DNA of 64,000 nt from Motilibacter peucedani (GCF_003634695.1 NZ_RBWV01000016.1:1-64000); one strand, 5' to 3'; shown: positions 52,623 through 61,959, numbered from the stretch's first letter. The notes: generated by a model not told the origin, from the sequence alone. Program-made: numbers and translations.

Positions 52623-53888
52623 ATGACGCTCACGTCTGCTGGACCCCGCTCTGCGGTCCGCGCCCCTTTCGGCCCCGCCGTCGCGCTGGCCTGCCGCGAG
52701 TGCGGCACCCGCACCTCGCTCGGCGCCCACTACGCCTGTCTCGAGTGCTTCGGCCCGCTCGAGGTCGTCTACGACCTGCGCCCGGTGACCCGCGAGTCGG
52801 TCGCCGCGGGCCCGCAGTCGATCTGGCGCTACAAGGACTTCCTCCCCGTGCCCGAGGACGTCGCCGCCGCGCCGGGCCTCCAGCCGGGGCTCACCCGCCT
52901 GGTGCGCGCCGACAACCTGGCCCGCGAGCTCGGCCTGAAGTCGCTGTGGGTCAAGGACGACTCGGGCAACCCGACCCACTCGTTCAAGGACCGCGTCGTG
53001 GCGGTCGCGCTCAGCGCGGCCCGCGAGCTGGGCTTCACCACCCTGGCCTGCGCCTCGACGGGCAACCTGGCCAACGCGGTCGCCGCGGCGGCGGCCCGGG
53101 CCGGCCTGCGCTCGGTCGTCTTCGTCCCGAGCGACCTCGAGGACGGCAAGATCATCACCACGGCGGTCTACGGCGGCGCGCTGGTCGCGGTCGACGGGTC
53201 CTACGACGACGTCAACCGCCTGTGCAGCGAGGTCGCCGCCGACCAGGAGTCGTGGGGCTTCGTCAACATCAACCTGCGGCCCTACTACGCCGAGGGCTCC
53301 AAGACGGTCGGCTTCGAGATCGCCGAGCAGCTCGGCTGGCACCTGCCCGAGCAGGTCGTCTCGCCGGTCGCCTCGGGCTCGCTGCTGACCAAGGTCGACA
53401 AGGGCTTCCGCGAGCTCGGCGCCGCCGGGCTGGTCGAGCCGACGCCCTACGCCGTCTTCGGCGCCCAGGCCACCGGGTGCTCGCCGGTCTCGGCGGCCTT
53501 CGCCGCCGGCGCCGACGTCGTCCGGCCCGTGCGCCCCGCGACGATCGCCAAGTCGCTCGCGATCGGCAACCCCGCCGACGGGCCCTACGCGCTCGACGTC
53601 GTGCGGCGCACCGGCGGCGCGGTGGCCGACGTCACCGACGAGGAGGTCGTCGAGGGCATCCGCCTGCTCGCCCGCACCGAGGGCATCTTCGCCGAGACCG
53701 CGGGCGGCGTCACGGTCGCCGTGACCCGCAAGCTGCTGGCCGCCGGCCTGCTCGACCCCGACGCCGAGACCGTGCTGCTCAACACCGGCGACGGGCTCAA
53801 GACCCTCGACGCCGTCGCGCCCGTCGTCGGCCCCACCGCCACCATCGACCCGTCGTACTCCGCGTTCCAGAAGGCAGGCCTCGCATGA
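52623..53888 (+). CDS. Threonine-synthase-like PLP enzyme; probable homocysteine-forming MetM-type
   Basis: 421 residues. An N-terminal zinc ribbon (CRECG...CLECF, 23-45) precedes a fold-type II PLP domain with the Schiff-base lysine in HSFKDRVV, the phosphate loop after ASTGNLANA and SPVASGSLLTKV. It was traditionally annotated threonine synthase (thrC). Being under a SAM-I riboswitch and overlapping a MoaD/ThiS carrier fits methionine, not threonine, control. I recall a recent Streptomyces report of a similar enzyme, MetM, making homocysteine from O-phosphohomoserine with a carrier-bound sulfur. Start ATG 52623 has GAGGAGAGG upstream. A genuine threonine synthase cannot be excluded. Confidence 0.85.
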   Translation: MTLTSAGPRSAVRAPFGPAVALACRECGTRTSLGAHYACLECFGPLEVVYDLRPVTRESVAAGPQSIWRYKDFLPVPEDVAAAPGLQPGLTRLVRADNLARELGLKSLWVKDDSGNPTHSFKDRVVAVALSAARELGFTTLACASTGNLANAVAAAAARAGLRSVVFVPSDLEDGKIITTAVYGGALVAVDGSYDDVNRLCSEVAADQESWGFVNINLRPYYAEGSKTVGFEIAEQLGWHLPEQVVSPVASGSLLTKVDKGFRELGAAGLVEPTPYAVFGAQATGCSPVSAAFAAGADVVRPVRPATIAKSLAIGNPADGPYALDVVRRTGGAVADVTDEEVVEGIRLLARTEGIFAETAGGVTVAVTRKLLAAGLLDPDAETVLLNTGDGLKTLDAVAPVVGPTATIDPSYSAFQKAGLA

Positions 53889-54169
53889 GCGTCAGCGTCC
53901 GCATCCCGACCATCCTGCGCACCTACACCGGCGGTGCCGCCGAGGTGACGGCCGAGACCGCCGACGACGCGCGGCTCTCCGACCTGCTCGACGCGCTCGA
54001 GTCCGCGCACCCCGGCATCCGGGGCCGCGTGCTCGACGACGCGGGCAACCTGCGCCGCTTCGTCAACGTCTACGTCGGCGACGAGGACGTCCGCTTCGCC
54101 GACGGTCTCTCGACCCCGGTTCCTCCGGGTTCGTCCGTCTCTGTCATCCCGGCGGTCGCCGGCGGCTGA
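53885..54169 (+). CDS. MoaD/ThiS-family sulfur carrier (MetO/CysO-like)
   Basis: 94 residues with the beta-grasp fold and the diagnostic C-terminal Gly-Gly (VIPAVAGG), which is adenylated and turned into a thiocarboxylate. It starts ATG 53885 inside the stop region of the PLP gene (ATGA), so the two are coupled and both lie behind the SAM-I riboswitch. It would supply sulfur to the PLP enzyme. The activating MoeB/ThiF-type protein and any Mec+ peptidase are not in this window. No molybdopterin genes are near, arguing against a MoaD role. Confidence 0.88.
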   Translation: MSVSVRIPTILRTYTGGAAEVTAETADDARLSDLLDALESAHPGIRGRVLDDAGNLRRFVNVYVGDEDVRFADGLSTPVPPGSSVSVIPAVAGG

Positions 54170-54222
54170 CGCCACAGGCAGGCAGTCCTGCCGATGTGGT
54201 GGTGCGGAGCGCGCCGTACCAC

Positions 54223-54228
54223 TACAGT
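54223..54228 (+). promoter_or_regulatory. -10 element of the cold-shock gene
   Basis: TACAGT lies about 60 bases before the cold-shock start codon, leaving a leader of roughly 50 bases. It suggests the gene has its own promoter besides any read-through from the SAM-I unit. Confidence 0.4.
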
Positions 54229-54287
54229 CCTGCCGACCCGGAACCCGCACGGTGCGAGGGTCCGACAGCACGGCACAGGGAGACGCA

Positions 54288-54488
54288 ATGGCGCAGGGCA
54301 CTGTCAAGTGGTTCAACGGCGAGAAGGGCTACGGCTTCATCGCCGTCGACGGGGGCGCGGACGTGTTCGTCCACTACAGCGCGATCGACATGCCTGGGTT
54401 CAAGACCCTCGAGGAGAACTCGCGCGTCGAGTTCGACATCACGCAGGGCAACAAGGGCCCGCAGGCCGACAAGGTCCGCCTGGTCTGA
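54288..54488 (+). CDS. Cold-shock protein (CspA family)
   Basis: 66 residues: [20 protein letters not shown] (RNP1-like) and DVFVHYSAI (RNP2-like) are intact. It binds single-stranded nucleic acid and acts as an RNA chaperone. ATG 54288 is preceded by AGGGAGA. A thrC-like/moaD-like/csp triad also occurs in Streptomyces as far as I recall, so the order may be conserved. Confidence 0.97.
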   Translation: MAQGTVKWFNGEKGYGFIAVDGGADVFVHYSAIDMPGFKTLEENSRVEFDITQGNKGPQADKVRLV

Positions 54489-54503
54489 CCCGCTGCGCCC
54501 GAC

Positions 54504-54531
54504 GGCCCGGTCCCTCACGGGGGGCCGGGCC
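54504..54531 (+). terminator. Terminator-like hairpin after the cold-shock gene
   Basis: GGCCCGG-TCCC and GGGG-CCGGGCC pair around a short loop, then CTTCGGCGTTCG. It begins 15 bases after the stop codon and is the strongest GC hairpin in this gap. Confidence 0.65.
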
Positions 54532-54614
54532 TTCGGCGTTCGCAGGAGCCGAAGGGCTGGCACTATGGGTGCCGACACGGACAGGGCTCGCACCGGCCGC
54601 GGGACGAGCAGACA

Positions 54615-57164
54615 GTGAGGAGAGGCCCCATCGAGGCTCTCGCAGCGCAGGCCGACGGGCTGGGCATCGAGGCGGTCGCATCCGGCGCTGAGGGGCGCCG
54701 CCGGTTGCCGCGCGTGCTCTCCGACATCCCGTTCGCCGTGCTGGTGCTCGACACCGACGCGGGCACCGTCACCTACTCCAACCCCCTCGCGCGCGAGCTG
54801 TGCGACTCGGTGCTGCCCTTCCCGGTCTCGGAGTGGGCGCGCGACGCGGGTTTCAGCGCCGGCCTCGACGACGACGGGCCCTTCGCGCAGGCCGCCGCCG
54901 GCTCCGCCGTGCGCGGCGCCTCGGTCGTGCAGCGCCCGCGCGACGGGGCGCCCCCGCGCGTCCTGTGGCTCACCGCAGCCCCGCTGCCCGAGGTCATCGG
55001 CCTGGCGGCCGCCTCGCTGGTCATCCTGCTCGCGGTCGACCCGGGCCTGCTCACCGACGAGCTGTTCGAGGTGCGCGGGCGCGCCCTCGTGGCGGCCGGG
55101 CTGAGCTTCACCATCACCGACCCGCACCGCGAGGACAACCCGCTGGTGTGGGTCAACCCCGCCTTCCTCGCCACGACCGGCTACACCGAGGACGAGGTCA
55201 TCGGGGTCAACTGCCGCTTCCTCCAGGGCCCCGACACCGACCCGGCCGCGATCGTCGCCATGCGCGAGGCGATCGACGCCCAGCAGCCGACGCAGGTCGT
55301 GCTGCTGAACTACCGCAAGGACGGCACCGCCTTCTGGAACGAGGTCTCGCTCTCGCCCGTCTTCGACGGTGCCGAGCGGCTGACCCACTACGTCGGCGTG
55401 CAGGCCGACGTCACCGCCCGCGTCGAGGCCGAGCTGCTGCGCGAGGAGCGGGTGCGCGAGGAGCAGGACGCCCGGCGCCGCAGCGAGCTGGTGCAGTCGC
55501 ACCTCACCCTGCTCTCCGACGCCACCGAGACCCTGGTGGCCAGCCTCGAGGTGCCGGAGGCGCTGCGCCGCCTCGCCGACCTGCTCGTGCCGCGCGTGGC
55601 CGACTGGTGCATCGTCGACCTGCCGCCAGAGGCGGGCGACGACGGCGCCCACGAGGTCGTCGTCACCTGCGCCGACCCCGCGCTCGAGGAGTCGCGCGCC
55701 GCCGTCGAGGCGATGCTCCCGGGCTCGATCGGCCCACGCTCGCGGCTGGGGGAGGTCTTCACGACCGGGCGCTCGAGCCTGCTGCGCAGCATCTCGCCCG
55801 ACGACATGCGCGAGGTGGGCAGCCCCGAGCTGCTCGAGCACTACTCCCGCCTGGGGCTCGGCTCCTCGATCGTGGTCCCGCTCACCGGCCGGCACGGCGT
55901 GCTCGGCACGCTCACCCTGGTCGTGGGCGGCTCCGGGCGCCACTACGACGACGACGACCTCAGCCTCGCCTCCGACCTCGCCCGCCGAGCAGGTCTCATC
56001 GTCGACAACGCGCGCCTCTACGCGCGCGAGCACCACGTCGCCGAGGCGCTCCAGCGCAGCATGCTCCCCGCGCTGCCCGACATCGACGGGCTCGACATCG
56101 CCGCGCGCTACCTCCCTGGCGGCGTCGGCGCCCAGGTGGGCGGCGACTGGTACGACGTGCTGGCGCTCCCCGACGGTGCCGTGGGCGTGGCGATCGGCGA
56201 CGTCATGGGCCACGACATGGCGGCCGCGGCCGCGATGGGCCAGCTGCGCAGCGTCCTGCGCAGCTACGCCTGGCAGGGGCAGAGCGCGGGCCAGGTGCTC
56301 GACAGCCTCGACCGGCTCGTCCAGGGTCTCGACATGGCCCAGCTGGCGACCGCGGTGTTCGCGCGGCTGCTGCTCGAGGAGGAGTCCGGCACCACCGGGG
56401 TCCGCGTCGAGTACGCGAACGCCGGGCACCTGCCCGGCCTCGTCCTCGAGCCCGACGGCACCGTGCGCCGGTGGAACGAGGCGTGGTCGGTGCTGATCGG
56501 CGCGCCGGACGAGGGCACCCGCACCACCGCCACCGACCTGCTCGTGCCGGGCTCGGCGCTGGTGCTGGTCACCGACGGCCTGGTCGAGGTGCGCGGCCAG
56601 GACCTCGACGAGGGCCTCGACCGGCTCGACGCGGCGCTGGCCTCGCTGGTCGACGCGCCCTCCGCCGACGCGCTCATCGACGGCCTGCTCGAGGCGATGC
56701 GCGCGCAGACGGCCGACGACGACATCGCCGTGCTCGTCGTCCGCGTGCTCGCGTGCGGCCCGGGCGAGGAGGGCACCGCGCTGCCGCACGACCCGACCGC
56801 GGCGTCGGTCGCCCGCCGGTTCCTGCGCAGGACCCTGGACGGGCTGGGCGACGAGCACCTCCAGGTCGCCCTCCTGCTCGTGAGCGAGGTCGCCAGCAAC
56901 GCGGTCGCGCACGGAGCGGGCGAGGTGCGGCTGCACGCCCGGCTGCTCCCCGACGGCGCCGCGCGGGTGGAGGTGTCGGACACCGCCTCCGAGGCGCCGG
57001 TCCTGCGCTCCCAGGGCGTCGACGACGAGGGCTTCCCGGCCGAGCGAGGCCGCGGCGTCTACCTGCTCGAGCACCTCTCGCGCGCCTGGGGCACCGAGCC
57101 CGCCGGGCGCGGGAAGACGGTGTGGTTCGAGGTGGGCGGCCCTGAGGGCGGGCTAGCCGGCTGA
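54615..57164 (+). CDS. LOV-GAF-SpoIIE phosphatase with HATPase (blue-light sensor)
   Basis: 849 residues. PAS-like region (about 30-145), a LOV domain (about 155-270) with the photoreactive block GVNCRFLQGPDTD (Cys200) and NYRKDGTAFWNE for FMN, a coiled coil to 300, GAF (about 300-465), a PP2C/SpoIIE domain (about 490-695; GGDWYDVLALPDG, GDVMGHDMAAAA, VTDGLVE, DDDIAVLV) and a C-terminal anti-sigma-type HATPase (about 715-845; EVASNAVAHGAGEV, GRGVYLLEHL). Light should form a Cys-FMN adduct and switch phosphatase and kinase activity on a partner anti-sigma-antagonist, outside this window. Start GTG 54615; an AGGAGAGG lies just after it, so the true start is slightly uncertain. Confidence 0.92.
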   Translation: MRRGPIEALAAQADGLGIEAVASGAEGRRRLPRVLSDIPFAVLVLDTDAGTVTYSNPLARELCDSVLPFPVSEWARDAGFSAGLDDDGPFAQAAAGSAVRGASVVQRPRDGAPPRVLWLTAAPLPEVIGLAAASLVILLAVDPGLLTDELFEVRGRALVAAGLSFTITDPHREDNPLVWVNPAFLATTGYTEDEVIGVNCRFLQGPDTDPAAIVAMREAIDAQQPTQVVLLNYRKDGTAFWNEVSLSPVFDGAERLTHYVGVQADVTARVEAELLREERVREEQDARRRSELVQSHLTLLSDATETLVASLEVPEALRRLADLLVPRVADWCIVDLPPEAGDDGAHEVVVTCADPALEESRAAVEAMLPGSIGPRSRLGEVFTTGRSSLLRSISPDDMREVGSPELLEHYSRLGLGSSIVVPLTGRHGVLGTLTLVVGGSGRHYDDDDLSLASDLARRAGLIVDNARLYAREHHVAEALQRSMLPALPDIDGLDIAARYLPGGVGAQVGGDWYDVLALPDGAVGVAIGDVMGHDMAAAAAMGQLRSVLRSYAWQGQSAGQVLDSLDRLVQGLDMAQLATAVFARLLLEEESGTTGVRVEYANAGHLPGLVLEPDGTVRRWNEAWSVLIGAPDEGTRTTATDLLVPGSALVLVTDGLVEVRGQDLDEGLDRLDAALASLVDAPSADALIDGLLEAMRAQTADDDIAVLVVRVLACGPGEEGTALPHDPTAASVARRFLRRTLDGLGDEHLQVALLLVSEVASNAVAHGAGEVRLHARLLPDGAARVEVSDTASEAPVLRSQGVDDEGFPAERGRGVYLLEHLSRAWGTEPAGRGKTVWFEVGGPEGGLAG

Positions 57165-58637
57165 GTCGGCCGCCAGCGCCTCGAGCGTCGCCCTGGCTCC
57201 CTTGGTGTGCAGGGAGTCCAGCGCCCAGAGGTACGCGGTGGTGAACCTCTCGTCGTCGACCAGGTCCCCGAACACGTCGCGGTTGCGCAGGAACGAGAGC
57301 GGGTCCGCACCCTGCTGGCGCGCGGCCGGGACGAGGACGTCGCGCAGCGGGTCGACGACCTCGATCGGCTCGCCCTGCTCGTCGACGCCCTCGGCGTAGC
57401 GCGCCCAGCTGGCGACCACGGCGGCCGAGCGGTGGACTTCTCCTCCGGAGGCCAGGTTGAGGCGCACCACCGGCAGCAGCCACTTCGGGATGCGGTCGGA
57501 GCTCTCGGCGCACAGGCGTGCCAGGGTGTCGCGCACGCCGGCGTTGGAGAAGCGCTCGACCAGCTCGAGCTTGTAGCCGTCCAGGTCGATGCCGGGCACC
57601 GGCTCGAGGGTCGGGGTCGCCTCGACGTCCATGTAGGAGAGCAGGAAGCGGGCGAAGAGCTGGTCCTGCGCAGCGTCGTGCACCAGCCGGTAGCCCGCGA
57701 GGTAGCCGAAGTAGGCGATGGCCTGGTGGCTCGCGTTGAGCAGGCGCAGCTTCATCAGCTCGTAGGGCTCGACGTCGCTGACCAGCTGCACGCCGGCGTC
57801 CTCGTAGGGCGGGCGGCCCGCGCCGAACCGGTCCTCGAGCACCCACTGGGTGAAGGGCTCGCACACGACCGGCCAGGCGTCGTCGATGCCGAAGCGCTCC
57901 CGCACCTCGGCGCGGTCGTCCTCGGTGGTCACCGGCGTGATCCGGTCGACCATGCTGTTGGGGAAGCACACCTCGGCGCCGACCCAGGCGGCGAGCTCCG
58001 GGTCGCGGAGCGCGGCGAAGCTGGTGAAGCAGCGCCGTGCCACGTCGCCGTTGCCCTGGATGTTGTCGCACGACATCACGGTGAACGGCGGGATGCCGCG
58101 CGCCCGCCGGCGCACCAGCGCCTCGGTCACGAGGCCGAAGGCGGTGCGGGAGGCCGCAGGCTCCGCCACGTCGTGGACGACGTCGGGGTTGTCGACGACG
58201 AACTCCCCTGTGACGGCGTGGAAGTTGTAGCCGCCTTCAGTGATGGTGAGCGAGACGATGCGTACGCCGGGGTCGGCCATGCACTCGATGACCCGCTCGG
58301 GGTCGTCGGGGGCGAACAGGTAGTCGCGGATCGACCCGATGACCCGCGGCTCGAGCGAGCCGTCGGGGCTCTTGACGACCAGGGTGTAGAGGTGGTCCTG
58401 CTTCGCCAGCGCCTCCTGCATGCGGCGGTCGCCGGGCAGCACACCGACGCCGGTGACGGCCCACTCGTGGGCCCCGCCCTCGCTCATCAGGCGGTCGAGG
58501 TACATCGCCTGGTGCGCGCGGTGGAAGCCGCCGACACCGAAGTGGACGATGCCGGTGCGCAGGGCGCTCCGGTCGTAGGAGGGGACGGGGACCCTGCCGG
58601 CGATCTCGGGCAGGGTCGTCGAGCTCAGAGGAGTCAT
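57153..58637 (-). CDS. Mannitol dehydrogenase family (polyol:NAD oxidoreductase)
   Basis: 494 residues, long-chain polyol-dehydrogenase type: N-terminal NAD block VHFGVGGFHRAHQAMYLD, TITEGGYN, SCDNIQGNG, FPNSMVDRITP, KLRLLNASHQAIAYFGYLAG (catalytic region, shown as part of a longer block). It oxidises mannitol, arabitol, or a related polyol to a keto sugar. It is last in the minus-strand transporter operon, three bases after permease 2. It overlaps the LOV gene by 12 bases at the convergent 3' ends. Confidence 0.93.
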   Translation of the reverse strand: MTPLSSTTLPEIAGRVPVPSYDRSALRTGIVHFGVGGFHRAHQAMYLDRLMSEGGAHEWAVTGVGVLPGDRRMQEALAKQDHLYTLVVKSPDGSLEPRVIGSIRDYLFAPDDPERVIECMADPGVRIVSLTITEGGYNFHAVTGEFVVDNPDVVHDVAEPAASRTAFGLVTEALVRRRARGIPPFTVMSCDNIQGNGDVARRCFTSFAALRDPELAAWVGAEVCFPNSMVDRITPVTTEDDRAEVRERFGIDDAWPVVCEPFTQWVLEDRFGAGRPPYEDAGVQLVSDVEPYELMKLRLLNASHQAIAYFGYLAGYRLVHDAAQDQLFARFLLSYMDVEATPTLEPVPGIDLDGYKLELVERFSNAGVRDTLARLCAESSDRIPKWLLPVVRLNLASGGEVHRSAAVVASWARYAEGVDEQGEPIEVVDPLRDVLVPAARQQGADPLSFLRNRDVFGDLVDDERFTTAYLWALDSLHTKGARATLEALAADSAG

Positions 58638-58640
58638 CGG

Positions 58641-59552
58641 CTACTTCACCGCACCGAGCGAGAGGCCGCGGACCAGCTTGTCCTGCGCGGCGAAGCCGGC
58701 GATCAACACCGGCAGCGACACCAGCGTCGCGGCCGCGCAGAGCTTGGCGAGGAAGAGCCCCTCGCTGCTGATGAAGCCGACGAGGAACACCGGGGCGGTC
58801 GAGGAGCGCGTCGCAGTCAGGTTGACCGCGAACATGAACTCGTTCCAGCTGAAGATGAAGCAGATCAGCGCGGTGGCGGCCAGACCTGGCATGACGACCG
58901 GGCGCACGACGTTCCACAGCACCCGCAGCAGTCCGGCGCCGTCCATCTGGGCGGCCTCGAGGATCTCGACCGGCACCTCGGCGAGGAACGAGCGCATCAT
59001 CCACAGCGCGATCGGCAGGTTCATCGAGGTGTAGAGGATGACCAGCGTGTAGACGTTGTCGAGCATGCCGAGGTGCTTGACGATCAGGTAGACCGGCAGC
59101 AGCGCGGCGATCGCCGGCAGGAACTTGGTGGAGAGGAAGAAGAACATGACGTCGGTCCACTTCTCCACCTTCTTGATGGAGAGCGCGTAGGCCGCCGGCA
59201 CGGCGAGCACCAGCACCAGGAGCGTCGAGACGATGCTGGCCGTCGCCGAGTTGACCAGGAACGGCATGACGTCGCGGTCGAACAGTGCCGAGTAGTTCGC
59301 GCCCGTCAGTGGCGCGAACACCGACGGCGGGTTGGTGGCTGCGTCGGCCTCCTTGTGGAACGAGGTCAGCACCATCCACGCCACGGGGGCGAAGAACAGC
59401 AGGGTCAAGAGCCAGGCGAGCACGGTCCACGCCATGCCACCGCGCGCGGCGAGGTCTGGTTCCTTCGTACGCCGTGGCAGGCGCCGCCGCGTGCTGCCGC
59501 CCGCGGTGGCTGGCCGGACTGTCTCGGTCGAGGCGTCGAGGGTGGTGCTCAT
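58641..59552 (-). CDS. Polyol/sugar ABC transporter permease (second)
   Basis: 303 residues, MalG/SmoG-type with six helices and the EAA loop EILEAAQMDGAGLLRVLWNVV. The N-terminus is Arg-rich. ATG 59552 overlaps the first permease stop (ATGA). Together with the dehydrogenase and SorC regulator it suggests polyol uptake. Confidence 0.92.
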   Translation of the reverse strand: MSTTLDASTETVRPATAGGSTRRRLPRRTKEPDLAARGGMAWTVLAWLLTLLFFAPVAWMVLTSFHKEADAATNPPSVFAPLTGANYSALFDRDVMPFLVNSATASIVSTLLVLVLAVPAAYALSIKKVEKWTDVMFFFLSTKFLPAIAALLPVYLIVKHLGMLDNVYTLVILYTSMNLPIALWMMRSFLAEVPVEILEAAQMDGAGLLRVLWNVVRPVVMPGLAATALICFIFSWNEFMFAVNLTATRSSTAPVFLVGFISSEGLFLAKLCAAATLVSLPVLIAGFAAQDKLVRGLSLGAVK

Positions 59553-60499
59553 GCGCCCTGCTCCTCACGGAAGAGCGACGAGATCACGCGCAGGGCGAAC
59601 GTCGCGACGATGATGGTGCCGATGACGACGACGACGCCTGCAGCGGCCGCCTCGCCGTACTCGTACTTGCGGAACATGGTCTGGTAGATCTCGTAGGGCA
59701 GGTTCGTGGTCGCTGTGCCCGGACCGCCCTGCGTGATGGTGAAGATCGCGTCGAACGTCTGCAGGATGTAGATCGAGCCCAGCAGTGTCGCGAGCTCGAG
59801 GTACTGCCGCAGGTGGGGCAACGTGATGTAGCGGAAGGTGTCGAGGCCCTTCGCGCCGTCGACCCGCGCCGCCTCGAGCACGTCGCCGGGCTGCGCCTGG
59901 AGCCCGGCGAGCAGGATCAGCATCATGAACGGCGTCCACTGCCAGACCTGCGAGACCACCACCGCGGGCATCGGGTGCGCCGACACCCACGCGATGCTCG
60001 GCCCGTGGCCTCCGTAGACCTTGGCCACGGCGTTCAGGACGCCGTTCAGCAGGCCGTAGTCGGGGTTGTAGATCATGTGCTTCCAGATCAGTGCCGACGC
60101 GGCCGGCATGACGAGGAACGGGGCGATGAGCAGGGTGCGGGCCAGGCCCCGGCCCGGGAACCGGCGGTCCAGAAGGACCGCCAGCCCCAGGCCGATCGCC
60201 AGGCTGAGGAGCACCACCGAGGCCGTGAGCACCACGGTGTTGACGACCGCGGTGCGCAGCCGGTCGTCCGTGGCCACCGTCTTGTAGTTGCTGAAGGCGG
60301 CGAAGCTCTTCTCGCCCGGCTTGAGGACGTTCCAGTGCAGGGTCGAGATGACGATGGTGGCGAGGAACGGCACCTGCGTCACCACGACGGTGAAGACCAG
60401 GGCGGGCAGGAGCGGCGCCCGGCGCGCCCACCGCGCCTTCGAGCTCAGCGAGCGCTGGCGGACGGCGGGCCGTCCGGGCGCAGCAGCGAGAGTGGCCAT
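59549..60499 (-). CDS. Polyol/sugar ABC transporter permease (first)
   Basis: 316 residues, MalF/SmoF-type with six helices; EAA loop VLEAARVDGAKGLDTFRYITLP. It lies ten bases after the binding-protein gene. No ATPase gene in the cluster; an MsiK-like subunit encoded elsewhere would be needed. Confidence 0.92.
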   Translation of the reverse strand: MATLAAAPGRPAVRQRSLSSKARWARRAPLLPALVFTVVVTQVPFLATIVISTLHWNVLKPGEKSFAAFSNYKTVATDDRLRTAVVNTVVLTASVVLLSLAIGLGLAVLLDRRFPGRGLARTLLIAPFLVMPAASALIWKHMIYNPDYGLLNGVLNAVAKVYGGHGPSIAWVSAHPMPAVVVSQVWQWTPFMMLILLAGLQAQPGDVLEAARVDGAKGLDTFRYITLPHLRQYLELATLLGSIYILQTFDAIFTITQGGPGTATTNLPYEIYQTMFRKYEYGEAAAAGVVVVIGTIIVATFALRVISSLFREEQGA

Positions 60500-60509
60500 C
60501 AGGAGTCCC

Positions 60510-61907
60510 CTACTTCTGCTTCTCGCCGACCGCCTCAGCGAGCTTCTGCCCGCTGTCGAGGGCCTTGTCGACGCTCGTCTTGCCGGCGATCGCGGCGCTG
60601 ACCTCCTGGGAGACCTTGGTGCCGAGGTCGGCGAACTCCGAGATCGTCACGAACTGCACGCCCTTGGTGGGCCGCGGCTGCACTCCGGGGTTGACCGGGT
60701 CGGCCTCCTGGATGGCCTTCAGCGTCAGCGGGCCGAAGGCGGCGGAGGCCTTCTTGTACTCCGGGATCTCGTAGGTGCTGGCGCGCTTGCCGGACGGCAC
60801 GCGGGCCCAGCCCAGCTTCTCGCCGACCAGCTTCTCGTAGTCCTTGCTCGAGGCCCAGAGCATGAACTTCGCCGCGTTGTCGGCGTTCTTCGTCGTCTTG
60901 GGCATCGCCCACGCCCACGTCCAGAGCCAGCCGGACGACTTCGTCTTCACGGTCGGAGCGAGCGCGTAGCCGATCTTGCCCGCGACCTTGCTCACCGACG
61001 GGTCCTCGAGCGAGCCGGCGGCACTGGTGGCGTCGTACCACATCGCGACCTTGCCCTGCGAGAGAGCGTTGAGGCACTCGGAGAAGCCGGCCTGGGCGGC
61101 ACCGGGCTCGCCGTGCGCCTTGACGAGGTCGACGTAGAAGTTGGTCGCCTGCTTGAACTCCGGCGCGTTGACCTCGGCCTTCCAGTCCTTGTCGAACCAC
61201 GTGCCGCCGAAGGTGTTGACCACCGTCGTCAGAGGCGCGAAGATCTCGCCCCAGCCCGGCAGGCCGCGCAGGCAGATGCCCTTCATGCCGGGCTGGGCGC
61301 CGTCGACCTTCGCCGCCGCGTCCGCGACCTGCTGCCAGGTCGGGCGCTCCGGCATCGTCACGCCCTTGGCCGCGAGGACGTCCTTGCGGTACATCAGGAA
61401 CGAGGACTCGCCGTAGAACGGCAGCGCGTAGAGCTTGCCGTCGTCGCCCTGCAGCGAGGTGACGATCGGCTTGAGCAGGTCGGCCTTGTCGAACGAGGTG
61501 TCCTTGTCGGCGTAGCTGTCGAGCTCGTGCAGCCATCCGTTCTTGGCCCACAGTGCCGCTTCGTAGGCGCCGATGGTCGCCACGTCGTACTGCCCCGCGC
61601 CGGTGGCCACCTCCTGGGTCACCTTGTCGCGCAGCTCGTTCTCGGGGAGGATCGTGTAGTTGACCTTGATGCCGGTGTCCTTGGTGAAGGAGTCCGCGGT
61701 CAGCTTCTGGATGTCCTCCATCTGCGGGTTGCCGACCATGAGGACGTTGACGGCCTTGCCGCCGCCGCCTCCGCCGGTGCCGCTCGAGGAGCCGCCGCCG
61801 GAGTTGCCGCCACCTCCGCCTCCTCCCGCTCCGGCGCAGCCGGCGACGAGCGCGGTGGTGGCCAGCACGGCGGCGACGCTGATGCGCCGTGAAGAGCTGC
61901 GGGTCAC
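60510..61907 (-). CDS. Polyol/sugar ABC transporter binding lipoprotein
   Basis: 465 residues. Signal peptide with lipobox VAGC (Cys near 24), then a Gly/Ser-rich tether (to about 50) and a family 1 solute-binding domain (TKDTGIKVNYTILPENELRD, YDVATIGAYEAALWAKNGWL, ALPFYGESSFLMYRKDVL). Resembles SmoE-type mannitol/sorbitol binding proteins. GTG 61907 has AGGAGGA upstream. Divergent from the SorC-type regulator. Confidence 0.93.
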   Translation of the reverse strand: MTRSSSRRISVAAVLATTALVAGCAGAGGGGGGGNSGGGSSSGTGGGGGGKAVNVLMVGNPQMEDIQKLTADSFTKDTGIKVNYTILPENELRDKVTQEVATGAGQYDVATIGAYEAALWAKNGWLHELDSYADKDTSFDKADLLKPIVTSLQGDDGKLYALPFYGESSFLMYRKDVLAAKGVTMPERPTWQQVADAAAKVDGAQPGMKGICLRGLPGWGEIFAPLTTVVNTFGGTWFDKDWKAEVNAPEFKQATNFYVDLVKAHGEPGAAQAGFSECLNALSQGKVAMWYDATSAAGSLEDPSVSKVAGKIGYALAPTVKTKSSGWLWTWAWAMPKTTKNADNAAKFMLWASSKDYEKLVGEKLGWARVPSGKRASTYEIPEYKKASAAFGPLTLKAIQEADPVNPGVQPRPTKGVQFVTISEFADLGTKVSQEVSAAIAGKTSVDKALDSGQKLAEAVGEKQK

Positions 61908-61959
61908 GGGGTCCTCCTGGACTGCTGCGGGAAGGTCTGTCGTCGTCTGTGCACCTCGG

